Part shown: positions 1-13,100 of the stretch, in pieces
Layout of the letters: every line of letters begins with the position of its first letter
Position numbering within the stretch: the first letter of the stretch is position 1
Source: Oxyruncus cristatus
Taxonomy: Eukaryota; Chordata; Aves; Passeriformes; Cotingidae
NCBI GenBank assembly: GCA_013399855.1
Contig: VXAY01004341.1
Coordinates: 127,639-191,638, forward strand
Length of the DNA: 64,000 bases
Direction: 5' to 3'
The notes under the pieces: model-generated
What the model was told of the DNA's origin: nothing
Databases searched by the model: none
The model's input: only the letters and a program-made list of their open reading frames with translations
Translations under genes and position numbers: made by a program

Positions 1-5
1 TACAA
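1..5 (+). CDS. ATRN: ATRN exon 1 of window (last 5 nt of CUB exon)
   Basis: The first five bases, TACAA, are followed by a good donor (GTAAGC at 6-11). TAC AA joined to the first T of the next exon gives Tyr-Asn, which continues into Phe-Asn-Met-Cys. This fits the end of the CUB domain of vertebrate ATRN, where Tyr-Ser or Tyr-Asn is expected. The split (two bases left, one base in the next exon) agrees with the next acceptor. The call rests on only five bases plus the phase match. Confidence 0.75.
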
Positions 6-3000
6 GTAAGCGGCAACCACCCCCTCCCGAAGCGACGCTGCAGGGGGAGCAAAAGGGAGATTTTTCCCTCTTTCCTCACCTTTTTTCTTGGAATTGTCAC
101 TCGCACCGGAGCGCGTCGTTAGGAGCAGACACCTGGAATTAGGTTTTTCTCTTTTATGACGCCCTTGGCAGCAGCCAGTGCCTGGGGTGCGCTCAGCGTG
201 TCGTCAGCTGTGCGGGCGAATGTTTGCTCCAGAAGGCGTCAGATTATTTATTTTGTGTTGTGGGATGGGTTTGGTCCCGTTTAGTCGGCCAGGATTGATG
301 TGTTTTGTGCGTGTCTCTGTGTGTGTGTGTGCTCTGCAGCAGGGCATTCTGCGCAAACACGCTTCTCCATCGGCACAGTTTCCCTTGGGACACTGGGCTG
401 TACCTGCTCTTGAGGATCCTCATCCTTGGGAAGCTCTTTTTTTATTCAGTTTTTGGGTTGAGTCCCTCAGTTTGGCTTCTTTTTAGTCTGGAATGGTTTT
501 ATGTTCTTTCATTCACGCTTTAACTATTATAGGTGGGTCCTTTCCGTTCACTGACATGTTTAGTCCTCGTTGATGAGCTTTTTTAAAAGTAATTTTGGGC
601 TTCTGCCCAATTCCTCAACTGCTTTTAGACAGGTCTTGTTTTGAAGTCAGTGATCTCCGTGTGGTCTCACTCAGAGATGGAATTTTTTGCTTCCATGGGG
701 ATCACGAGCTTTGGATTTTTTTTGCTCCTACAAATACAAATGACGTTTGTGCCGCCCTGGGAGGTTTAATTTGGGGGCAACCTGCAGAAGTTCTCACCCT
801 TTTTACAAAAAAAATCAGCTACGAAAGCTTTGGTCAGAGGTGACTTTTTAGCAAAAACTGAGGTTTTCTCAGAATGAGGAGCTTGTTTTTTTAGCACCAA
901 CCTCGGTGCCTTCATCCTTAGTAAGCACTTAAATATGCGCTGGATAATCCACATAAAAACAGATTATTTGAGAAACAGGGGACATCCAGCACCCCTTGAA
1001 AGCTCCAGAAAAAAGGAGGAGCCTTTACAAAGTTACTTGAGTCAGAGGAGCTGAAGGAGCAGCGTTTTCCAAGGTTTTCCTGGCTTATCCTATAAACCAG
1101 GACTCCATCTACTGCCAGCTGTTGGCTTTGCAGCATTGCATTAAAATACTCTCTTCAAGGATAATATTCCTTTCATTCTTCACTTCCTTGATGGGCTTAA
1201 ACACTTTTTAAATTAAGTGCTGTTTTGTGGTCTGGTTTTTAGCTTTCCTTGTAGTATTCTTGCAGTGAGTAGATTAAGGGGTGTATTTTTTTCTTTTAAA
1301 ACAGTCCTTACAGTTACTACTGGGTGTAGGTACTCAGCAAACACTGTGGAATTATGGTCTCGGACCAGTGACAGTGGGAATAATGGGCAGTAATCCCCAT
1401 TTATGAGCTATGGTGGTTGATAAACCAGCAAAAACTGGAACCTCGGAGGTGAATGTGGCCTCTAAATTTGGACCTTCACCAGGGGTGTCTCTGGTTTTGC
1501 CTCAGCTACGCTGCAGATATTGGAAAGTCGGGAATGATTCGAACCAGGCACGTCTTTGGCTTGGGATTCGTCTCCAGCGCGTTCCCTTGGGGAGCAGATC
1601 CCAGAATAGCACCTAATTGTGAGCAGTTTGAGTCTAAATTGCACAGACACCACAACAGCCTCGTGTGCTGATTAAATTCCTCACTCGCTGTTGGGAGTTT
1701 CAGGGCGATTTCATTTGCATTAAAAGTGGCTAAAAATCATGTTGATAATTTTTTCAGAGGAGCTGAGACTTTTAACTCCCGAGGGGAGGGAACAAATCCC
1801 TGCAGGCCCATTACACCAGGGACCCGGATGGGTCTCGGTTTGGATGGAGCAAACTGTGTTGACATTATTCAGCATCCTTCTTTGTTAACAACTCTTGGGA
1901 ATGCTCTTCGTTCCTTACAAATCCTTTCCCTGCTGTTCCCAGTTTCAACATGTGTCCCAACAACTGCTCTGGCCGAGGGGAGTGCAAACTCAACAGCAGC
2001 ACCAAGGCTCTGGAATGTGACTGTGCCAAATACTGGAAGGGGGAAGCCTGTGACATTCCCTACTGCCCCGAGGACTGCGGGGCTCCGGAGAGGGGCCACT
2101 GCAATGGCAATGACTCCAAGGGCTGTGTGTGCTCCCCAGGCTGGCAAGGTGAGTGTCCTGGGAGATGGAGGGAAGTTTTGGGGTGCATTTTCCGTGTGGG
2201 GCACTGGCAGTTTAATTGGGAGCATATGGGAATATTCCCAATGCCGCTTTTTAATATTAAAAGATCACACTCCATTTGGGAGGATGGAGCTGCTGCAGAG
2301 AGTCCAGAGGAGGCCCCAGAGCTGCTGCCAGGGCTGGAGCCCCTCTGCTCTGGAGCCAGGCTGGGAGAGCTGGGGGGGTTCCCCTGGAGAAGAGAAGGCT
2401 CCAGGGAGAGCTGAGAGCCCCTTGCAGGGCCTAAAGGGGCTCCAGGAGAGCTGCAGAGGGACTGGGGACAAGGCAGGGAGAGACAGCACACAGGGAATGG
2501 CTTCCCACTGCCAGAGGGCTGGGAGAGATGGGAGATTGGGAAGGAATTGCTGGCTGCAGGAGTCCCCAGGACAGGCTGCCAAAGCCAACCCCTGCCAGGC
2601 AACTGCCTTCACCTCCTGAGTGGAGAGAGAAGATTCACCTCAGGATAAAGCATTTACACTGCCAGAGGGCAGGGAGAGATGGGATATTGGGAAGGAATTC
2701 TTGGCTGGGAGGGTGGTGAGGCTCTGGCCCAGGTTGGACAGAGAAGCTGTGGCTGCCCCTGGATCCCTGGAAGTGTTTGAGGCCAGGTTGGAGCAACCTG
2801 GGCTGGTGGAAGGTGTCCCTGCCCATGGCAGGGGGGTGGGACAAGATGAGCTTTATTATCCCTTCCAACCCAAACCATTCTGGGATTGTATGATTTTTAA
2901 CGAAGTGCTTTTAAAAGCAGCTTTGCCCCCATCCCAAGCAGGACCAGCCTGTGGGCTGGAGGCATCAGGTCACAACTTTAAACCTCCTTCCCGTGCATGT

Positions 3001-6000
3001 AAAGCAAATGTGAGCTGTAGTTGAGCTGTTTGAACGCACAACATGCCTTGTTCTCATGTCGAGCTGAGCTGAACAGCCTCAGTTTTGGCAGGGATTTGGG
3101 CTGAACACACATTTTTCCTTTCCATTGACATCCTCACGTGTAAGAATTAGTCTTACATTAAATGCAACCAGCTACAGCACTGGCAGGAGATTGGCCTCGA
3201 GCTGAAACACAGGCCTTGATAAAAAACAACCTCATTTTTAATCCTTCTCTTGCCAGGTCCTGGCTGTTCAGTTCCTGTTCCTGCAAACCAATCCTTTTGG
3301 ACCCGGGAGGAATATTCTCTTCCCAAACTTCCGAGAGCATCCCACAAAACGGTCATCCATGACAACAAGATGTGGATTGTTGGGGGCTACGTCTTCAACC
3401 ACTCGGACTCTCAGAAGGTTTTAGCGTGAGTACAGACACAGATAATAAAATCTGAAGAGAGGGGCTTGGATTCGGGAGTTATTTCTGGGAGCGTGCGCTT
3501 TGCTTCGGCTCCGTCTCCAGGGGGAAAACAGCCTGGATAAAAAACTCAGGCTCACGTTGGAGATGGTGGGAAAACGCTGCCGAGGGGCGCTAATCCGGGA
3601 AGGGAAAAGGGGAAGGGTTCCTGATGTTCAGCGAGTTTTGGAATCATCTCTGTCTGACAGCTTTTAAATATTCATTCCGCGCTTCTGGGCCACCTCCTGA
3701 ATTACAGCTTGGATTCAAAGAGGGTTTTGCTTCCGAGCTTTTAGCCCCCGTGTTCTATTTGTGTGACTTCAGAGGCTTTGGCTCCTTAATTAACCCCTCC
3801 TGAGTGCCTGTGGATGGTTTTCCCTAATGGATGGGATACAAACAGGGAGTGGCTTTTGGGATGAGGACATTTAAGCAGTTAGTGGAGGAGATTTAACAGT
3901 AACTGAACCATCAAGTAATAATTGGGAAAATCCCTCATAAAAAACATCAGTTTTTCAGGCTTTCCCGTCGAGCTTGGTTGTGTTGGGGCAGAACTAGGCA
4001 AAAGCTGAATTTTTTTTTTTCCAGGGATGCCTTGGTACCTCACTTTTTACCTAAATGGGAGCTGTGTGTTCTGCACTCACATCCAGAGATAATAGTTCTT
4101 GTAGGGGAAATTAGAAAGCAGCCAAAACCACACTTTTTTTTAATGGGATACCCTATGGCTTTGTGGAAGACTTTCTCAGAGATGATTTTATCTCCCAGGG
4201 CTCTAAACCTGACAGATCCGGTGCATTATTTAAAATAAAGAGCCACAGGCCATTTTCAGGGCTGAGGGTTTGTGTTATTTCAGGCTTGAATGGCGAAAAC
4301 ATAATTAGAAAGTGCTTTTTGAGCACTCACAGGGGGCTTTTTTTATCAAGCACTTGGAACTTACCTGAGTTTAGTGTGAAGGTTTTATACTTTTTTGAGG
4401 GGTGGTGTGTTGTAAGTTGCCACTGTTTAATAGGCAGTGCATTAACCGTTGGATTTGCATTGGAAAGGACAAAGGGTGAAGCAAATCAATATGTGGATGT
4501 TGAGTAACAGAGCAGGCTGGACTGGATTTTTTAATCCATAAGTAGCTTGTGGGAGCTTTGTGCATGCTGAAATCATGGCAGGATTTACTATTTTAGTAAA
4601 TAATAATAATTTATAATATTGTATTGTTTTGGTAAATAATTCCCCCCAGTCTTGGGAAGGACAGGCCATAATTTTCCCAGCTTTAACACCTCTTTCTTGG
4701 AGGTTAATTCAGTTTTTACTACCCAGGTATGACCTTATTTCTGAGGAGTGGCTTCCCCTGAACAGCTCTGTGAACTCAGTGGAGATGAGATATGGTCATT
4801 CCTTGGCATTACACAAGGTAGGTTCAGAGTTCCAAGACTCGCTTCCCAGCTGACTTCCCCCTCCTTCTCCCTGGCTTCCCACCCCTTGTCCCAGATCAGC
4901 CTTGTTTGGGGGAAGCATTTCTCCCTCCAAGGCTTGTCCGTGGTTAGCCCAGGCTGTGTGCTTGTGCTGCAGAGAATCCTTGAGCTGCTATCCTGGGAAG
5001 TCTGTGGTGCCTTTGCTCGTGTGTTCCTTGTTTGCCCCTTTTTCCAGGGATTTTAGGGCTGTCTGAGGTCACTGAGTCCATTATTCCCTCCTCCTTGCTG
5101 TCTGTGCTGGCAAGACACGCCTGAGGCAGAGTTTGCTGGAGTTCAGCTGCTTCCCGGCTGCCTTTTGTGTGGGTCACATAAATATTTTTATGAGCTCTGT
5201 TGTCCAAGACACCAAAGCAGAGCTGGGGAATCAGGGATTTTCAGAACTCGCTCTGCTCCTGCAGTAAAACTGTCAATCTGCTCTTCCAGCATCCACAGCA
5301 GGTGGATTTGACTGCTTCTACCTCCCTTTCTCCCCTCTGTGCCTTGCTGTGGGGGAGAGCAGGATGGTGAAGTCTTCAGGAAGGAAATGAGCTGATCCTT
5401 TCCTGACCTTTGGTTTTTGGAATGTTGATTAGCTCATCACAAAGCTTGATTATAAACACGCAAAAACTCCCCTCGGCACCAGTTCACAAACAGAGCTCTT
5501 GAACAACCTGAAAGGGTGAAAATTCCTCCTGGAATCACAGGATGGTTTGGGTTGGAAGGGACCTTAAGGATCATGCAGTCCCACTCCCAGCCACAGGCAG
5601 GGACACCTTCCACTAGCCCAGGTTGCTCCAAGCCCTGTCCAAGTTGGCCTTGGACACTTCCAGGGATGGGGCAGCTACAGCTTCTCTGGGCAGCCTATGC
5701 TGGGGCCTCACTCCCTCCCAGCCAGGAATTCCTTCCCAATATCCCATCTCTCCCTGCCCTCTGGCAGTGGGAAGCCATTCCCTGTGTCCTGTCCATCAAT
5801 CCCTTGTCCAAAATCCCTCTCCAGGAGACTTCAGGAAGTATTTTCAGTTCCTTCAGAGCAGTTAATTCACTCCGTACCTATCAGCTCTTTCCTAAATCCC
5901 TTGGCCTCATTCCACGTGCCTTTTTTCAGGACAACATCTACATGTATGGAGGGAAGATCGATGCCACAGGGAACGTGAGCAGCCAGCTGTGGGTGTTCCA

Positions 6001-7154
6001 CATCTCCAACCAGAGCTGGGCCCAGGTGGCTCCCAAGGCCAAGGAGCAGTATGCTGTGGTGGGACACTCTGCCCACATCGTCACCCTGCAGGACAACAGC
6101 ACTGTCATGCTGGTCATCTTTGGCCACTGCCCCCTCTATGGCTACATCAGCAACGTCCAGGAGTACAACCTGGGTGAGTGGGGCCCTCCCTGCCTCAGGT
6201 TTGGGTTGGTTTGACAGTTATTTGGCTTTTAATGTCTGTATGAGCGAACAGCCTCCAAGTGCGTGCCCTGCGGGAGCTCCCGAAGACCAAAAAAATCTGT
6301 AGTGGAGAAACAGAGCAGGAGAATTGGAGGACAGTTGAATTTTCCTCTTTCCCTCTGGGAAAACAACCACTTCTGAAGGTGTTATCTTTTTAATCAGACT
6401 TTTGTCAGTGGGAGTTTTTTAGTTCAGACCGAACACCCGCTTAGCCTGATCCCTGTGTCCCCAGCAGGGGCTTAGGGGAACAGGGGATGGATTTCTGCAT
6501 TCCCATATCCCTGGTGTGGTCTGATCCACCATATCTCTGGGAATAGAGATGATGATTTGAAGATTCTGAGGGTGATTTTAAGATCCAAAGATTTCCAGTG
6601 AAGCGTGGGAAGCTCTCCCCAGGTGAACTGAATGTCCTCCCAGCTCAGAAGTGGAGGCACGTCCCTGGCTCCACGGAGCAGGAAGAGATCGTGGCTAAGC
6701 ACAGGAAGCTCACAACAGGAATGTGCCGGTTGTTCTCAAAGACAGTGGCTCTGTTTGCACTTGGAACCTGCTACCCTTGTCTTCCAGTCACCCTGATCCA
6801 GGGAATCTGCTGGAGCTGGTTCTCTGGTGTCCACATGAGGGAGTTTTCTTCCTCTTGGAGAGATCCAGGGAGACGTGTGGCGCAGTGGTTTGTTTTTCCC
6901 ACACGATCCCATTCCTTTGCCTTTTGTGTGCCAGCTCTGCCCTGGAGTTGGGAAACCTGTGCAGGGTTTCACTCTGCACTGACTCCGGAGATTTGCTGTG
7001 TAATTTGGCATTTTTATTCCAGTTGCTGTTACATTATGTCTAAAGTGCTTCAGACCAATGTTATTTCAGTGAGTGAGATACAGGACCATTAATCACATAT
7101 TAGTTTTTAACTGCCCTGTTCTTCACAGTCAGACTTGGCTTCAAGTGCTGTCTG

Positions 7155-7194
<40 letters not shown>

Positions 7195-10100
7195 CATAAA
7201 AAGTAAAAGTGCTCTTGGGTCCCATTCCAAACCAGGTCCCAGTGCTGGCATTTTCATGCCACTGGAATGCAATCTATTATTTCCCTATTTTTTATCTCTC
7301 ATTTACTTAGATTGCCCGCAAAAAATGAAATAAATGACCGTGAAATAGCTACTTCTGCTCTAATTAAAAATACTTTACGGCCCTTCTTGACAGCAGACTC
7401 CTTGAAGGAGGATATTTTTGGCTCTGAGGTGATAGAGGCAGTGTGTAGATCTGAGTCGGGGGGAATCCCAATTTGTCTCCCCGCGGTGCTGATGAGTTGT
7501 TAATGGAGAGGAATTGATTGTTGTTTTATCACCCTGTTTTTCAGTGACAAATACCTGGAGCATTTTACAGACCAGTGGAGCTTTGGTGCAGGGGGGGTAT
7601 GGCCACAGCAGCGTTTATGATCCGAACACCAGATCGATTTACATCCATGGAGGTTACAAAGCCTTCAGTGCCAACAAGTACCGACTGGCAGATGATTTGT
7701 ACAAGTATGAAGTTGATTCCCGGATGTGGTAAGTGGGTTTTCCTTCTTTTTCCTGTTACCCCAACCCCATATTTTTGTCTGTAGCGGACAAGAGGATGGA
7801 GGATGGTTTATACCTGCCCGCGTTCAGGAGAGACGCTGTTCTCTTGGATCTCTTATTTTTATATCCCTTTATGAATGGAGAATCATATAATCACATCTAA
7901 TCAAGGCTGTGAACGAGCCGAGCAATCCATTTTAATCTGTTGTTCCATTCAAGCTGAAAAGAAAAATATTTGATGGTTTTTTTCTTGCCAGCCTGTGCAT
8001 ATGAGTGCAGTTACTGCAGTCAAGTGAGGGATAATTCACTCTGCAGTTAAGACTGTAAAAGAATTTCTATTACAACCCCATTTTCTTCTGGCTCTGTAAC
8101 TGCTTGAAATGTTCATTTCTCGAGCTGAAAATCTTCTGTGATTTGTTTCTGCCCAAAGGTGAGTTTTATTAAAAAGCTGTAGCCACACTTCGCAACTTGG
8201 AGGTGAAACACATTCTCCTTAGTTCTGTGGTTTTCTTCAAGTTGCTTCTAAAAGCTCCTGACAAAAAGGAGACTGGCTTTTGAGTTAAGACATGGAAATT
8301 TGAGTCACCATATCTCTTTTTTTTCGAGGGTTAAAATAGCCTTTGTTGTTTCTGCAACAACTGCCTGTGAGCCTATGCTCATGAGTGAAATAACGAGGGA
8401 CTAATTTCCAGCCTCTTCCTTCCTGCTCCCTGGTGCACACAGTGTAACCACACTTCCTTTGTGGGTTCATTTGATCCTCCACTTGAGCCAATTCAGCAAA
8501 TCTGGCTGAATAGGCAGAGAAGTGTCCCAAATGTGACCATGTTCTTCCGAACTGCTGCAGCACCAACTTCCTCGTGTCATGTGTGCTCTGCCAGCCCGGG
8601 CAGCCCTGGTGAACAAACCCTGCAGGGAGAGGGTGGGACTGTCTGCCCATCTCAGCCTCTGCTTTTTTTTGTTGTCATCGACTCCCTTTTTTATTTCTTC
8701 CGTGGTTTAGGCCCTCTCTTCCTTGTTGAACCTCATGAGGTTCCCATGGGGGTCTCTTCTCTACCTTGTCCAAGTCCCTCTGGATGGCTTGTCACCCACA
8801 CCTCAGCTTGGTGTCCCTTGGTGAAGGGACCTTAAACACCATCAGGTGCCACCCCCTGCCGTGGGCAGGGACACCTTCCACTAGCACAGCTTGTTCCAAC
8901 CTGGCCTCAAACACTTCCAAGGATCCAGGGGCAGCCACAACTTCTCTGTGCCAGGGCTTCCCTACCCTCCCAGCCAGCAATTCCTTCCCAGTATCCCATC
9001 TCTCCCTGTCCTCTGGCACTGGGAAGCCATTCCCTGTGTGCTGTCCCTCCCTGCCTTGTCCCCAGTCCCTCTGCAGCTCTCCTGGAGCCCCTTTAGGCCC
9101 TGCAAGGGGCTCTCAGCTCTCCCTGGAGCCTTCTCTTCTCCAGGGGAACCCCCCCAGCTCTCCCAGCCTGGCTCCAGAGCAGAGGGGCTCCAGCCCTGGC
9201 AGCAGCTCCGGGGCCTCCTCTGGACTCTCGGCAGCAGCTCCACGTCCTTGTGCTCTTGTTCCCAGGGCTGGAGCAGCTCTGCAGGGGGGCTCGTGAGACC
9301 AGAGGAGAGGGGCAGAATCCCCTCCTTCCACCCAAACCCTCTCAGAACAGTAGGAAAACTCTACAAAGGATGACCCTTTGTTCAGTGCCATCAATCCCCC
9401 TCATTAACAATGAGATCAGTGCTCAGTTTGATTGGTGCTCTCCATGATTTAGTCACAGAGGAGCCCTGGATCTGGGCAGGTGTTAACCTGCAGGGCTGCA
9501 TTTTTGGGAGCTGCACAGATTTCCTTAAAACAGGATTCTTAGTTTTGAGCAACAGCTGCTGCCCAGTGTGAAAGAATCCTTTGGGCTGCTATAAAAGCAG
9601 AGTTATTCTAAAATATTGGAGTCCTCCCAGGCTGTCTGTGCTCAAAAGCCCAGTTAGAGTGAAAAGCTGAGAATCCCTGGGGAGGGAATTGATGATATGA
9701 AGATCCATAGCTCTGGAAAGAGGCCCTCATAGATATATTTCTCTAAACTGGCAAAGCAGATGGGATGATGAGAACGGAATTGCGGAAGGGGTTGAAGAGC
9801 GTGGAAAGGAAGCTGTTAAACACCTCGTTAGGAAAAGCAGTTAAACACTTATCCCCCCTTTCCCTGCACTTCTCCGGCTGGGATTTATGGGTGGGTTTGT
9901 CTTTTCAGCCCGGTTAATAGACGTGTTTTCATTCCCGAAGGACTATCCTGAAGGACAGCCGGTTCTTCCGCTACCTGCACACGGCTGTGATCGTGAGCGG
10001 GACCATGCTGGTGTTCGGGGGCAACACCCACAACGACACCTCCATGAGCCACGGCGCCAAGTGCTTCTCCTCGGACTTCATGGCCTATGACATCGGTGAG

Positions 10101-13100
10101 TTCTCCCAGAGATCGTCAGAAACCCCCGGATGAACAGGAGCCAGAGGGTGCCCAGGTGGCCAAGAAGGCCAGTGGCATCCTGGCCTGGCTCAGGAGCAGT
10201 GTGGCAGCAGGAGCAGGGCAGGGATTGTGCCCCTGTACTCGGTGCTGGTGAGGCCACCCCTGGAGTGCTGTGTCCAGTTCTGGGCCCCTCAGCTCAAGAA
10301 GGACATGGAGGGGCTGGAGCAGGGCCAGGGAAGAGCAGCCAGGCTGGGAAGGGACTGGAGCACAATTGCCATGAGGAGAGGCTGAGGGAGCTGGGGTTGT
10401 TTAGCCTGGAGAAGAGAAGGCTCAGGGGAGACCTCATCGCTCTCTACAACCCCCTGACAGGAGGGTGTAGCCAGGTGGGGGTTGGTCTCTTCTCCCAGGA
10501 ACCAGCAATAGGACAAGAGGGCTCGGCCTCCAGCTGTGCCAGGGAAGGTTTAGGTTGGATATTAGGAAGAAGTTCTTTCCAGAGAGGGCAATCAGCCATT
10601 GGAATGGTCTGCCCAGGGAAGTGGTGGATTCTCAATCCCTGGAGGTTTTCAAGATGGGGCTGGACGTGGCACTGAGTGCCATAGTCTGGGAACCGCGGTG
10701 GTGTTGGATCAAGGGTTGGACTTGATGATCTCAGAGGTCCTTTCCAACCCGTCTGATTCTATGATTCTGTGATTCTCGGATGTGCCAGGGGAGCCGTGTT
10801 CAGAGTGCCTGGTTTCCATGCTGGCTGTGCTGCCCCAAGCGCTGCTGAGCAGAGGGGATGTGGAATCGGGAGGGGAGCCTCGTTAGGGTTGCTCCACAGC
10901 TCCAAGGAAACGAGGTGGTGCAGTGGTTCCCAGGCACAGACAGCAGCTGGTGCCCTGTCAGCAGTCTGTGTGTGACCCTGGGCATTAAAAATTAGGTTTT
11001 TGTTATAGCATCATAAAAATCGAGGCGTCATCAAGGTTGGAAAACACCTTTAAGATCATCAAGTCCAACCATCAACCCAGCACCACCGTCCTCACCAATA
11101 AACCATGTCCCCAGGTGCCACATCCACACGTTTTTTGAACGCTTGCAGGGACGGTGACTCCACTTCTTCCTTGGGCAACTTGTTCCAGTGTTTTGCAACC
11201 CTTCCCTTGAAAAAAATGTATCCTAAAATCCAATCTAAACCTGCCCTGGCACAACTCGAGGCCGTCTCCTGTTCAGCTGTCTCAGCCGTAAGTTCTCCTG
11301 ATAGTTTGGGTGTTGTTTAATCTGTTATTTGATGAAAAAAGGCAGGTTTTTAGGACAGTTCCAAGCACTGGAAGCTGCTGAAACTCAGCCTGTGGAGTGC
11401 ACACTCTGGTTTTAACTGCTTTATTCAGCAATAAAGCCAGATCAGTAGCTTGGCTTTGCTGAATTTGAGTAGCCAGGAGAGGGCAGCATTTATCTGTGAA
11501 TTCGGGGTCCAGAGACGGTGAATTTAAGAAGGAGAAGAAAAGGAGAGGTGGAATTATCTAAAAGAAGAGGTAGAATGATCTAAAAGAAGAGATGGAATTA
11601 TCTAAATGGAGAGATGGAATTATCTAAAAGGAGAGATGGAATTATCTAAATGGATAGGTGGAGAGGGGGAATTATCTAAAAGAAGGTGCTTACACACCCA
11701 GATAGTTCACACTGGGGAAAAACACCATTCTCTGTTCTATGACATCTGTCCTTTGCTCTCAGAATTCCCTGAATTTGGGTTTTCCTGATGGATTCCCTGA
11801 AATAATCACATAAATCTGAAATCTTCCAGTGGCTGTCCACTGAGACCTCACTCCTGGTTTGTGAGAGGAAAACACAGCTGAAACAACTACTTGGATCATC
11901 AGGGTTTGACATCCTTGTGCCATTTTTCCCCTTCGTTACAGGGATCATTCCCTGCTGCTTCCCGTGGTTTCAGATCGTGTTCCTGTGGGATTTTTGTAAC
12001 TGGCTTTATTTTTTTTTTTTTTTAAATGAAGAATTAAAATGAGGTGTTTCACCAAGTTGGACGGGGCTTGGAGCAACCTGGGCTAGTGGAAGGTGTCCCT
12101 GCCCAGGCAGGGAGTGGAACAAGATGCTCTTTAAGGTCCCTTCCAACCCAACCCATTCCGTGGTTCTGTGGCAGCCGTCAACAGTTTGATATTTTAAACT
12201 TGGATTGCCACAGTGATTGATTTTCCCTGCTGCATTCCGCTGTCTGCCCTGACCTATTGAACTGTCTGTTAGGTTTAAAGCCCAATTTGCATTAATTTGA
12301 CAAAAAGTGCCAACCGTGATGTTCATTTGGACTCGTTCTAGTCGCCGGGCAGGTTCCTGTTACATGAAATAAGGGGTGCAGTTAATTTTCAGTTTTACAC
12401 TGAGATTTAGATTTCATTTTACATGATGGGGGTGAGACGTGTTTTTGGGTCCCCTCATTCTCTAGGGCAGAGACTCTCAACCCAAAAAGAGCAGCTTTTT
12501 TTTTCAGATAACAGACCACTTCTACCGTTCTCTTCATGGCAGGACCCCTTCTGCCTGATTTTCCATATCCCATTTGGCTGGGAGCAGTGCCAGGAACACC
12601 CCAGGGTGGTGGCTGATCATTGGTGTCACAGCAGAAACACCTTCTTGGTGGTTCTTCCTGCAGGATCTCTGCAGTTAATTAATTATCTTGTTCATATTCA
12701 CGTTGGTCTCCATGGAAATAAGTCCATATAAACCCCCTTTTATCTATCCCTTGATATTCCCAGGGAAAACCAAGCAAGGTCAGTTTTTTCCAAGAGGCTT
12801 AATGATTGTCTTTATTCCCCACTTTTATAATGATCTGGCTGGCTGGTTTGCTCCTCTCTTACGTCCTGTGGATTAATGATCCCGATTGATTAGTGATTAG
12901 GTTAATTAGTGATCATACTGATGGTTGCAAGACTGGAGAACACCGTAATTAAACCCAGTCTAAAACAAAGGCTTCAAACTCAGCTCTTCTTAACCCTTGC
13001 CATTAAAACCCGTTCTGGAATCAACTCATTTCATTTTATTTACATCATCATTTTTTTTCTGGTTTTCCCTCCTCAAATTTCCAGGTAGTCAGAGCACAGG

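Noticed and set aside
1500..1600. GGTTCGAATC-like box on the minus strand, as in tRNA genes
   Set aside because: No matching A box, no acceptor stem and no cloverleaf around it.
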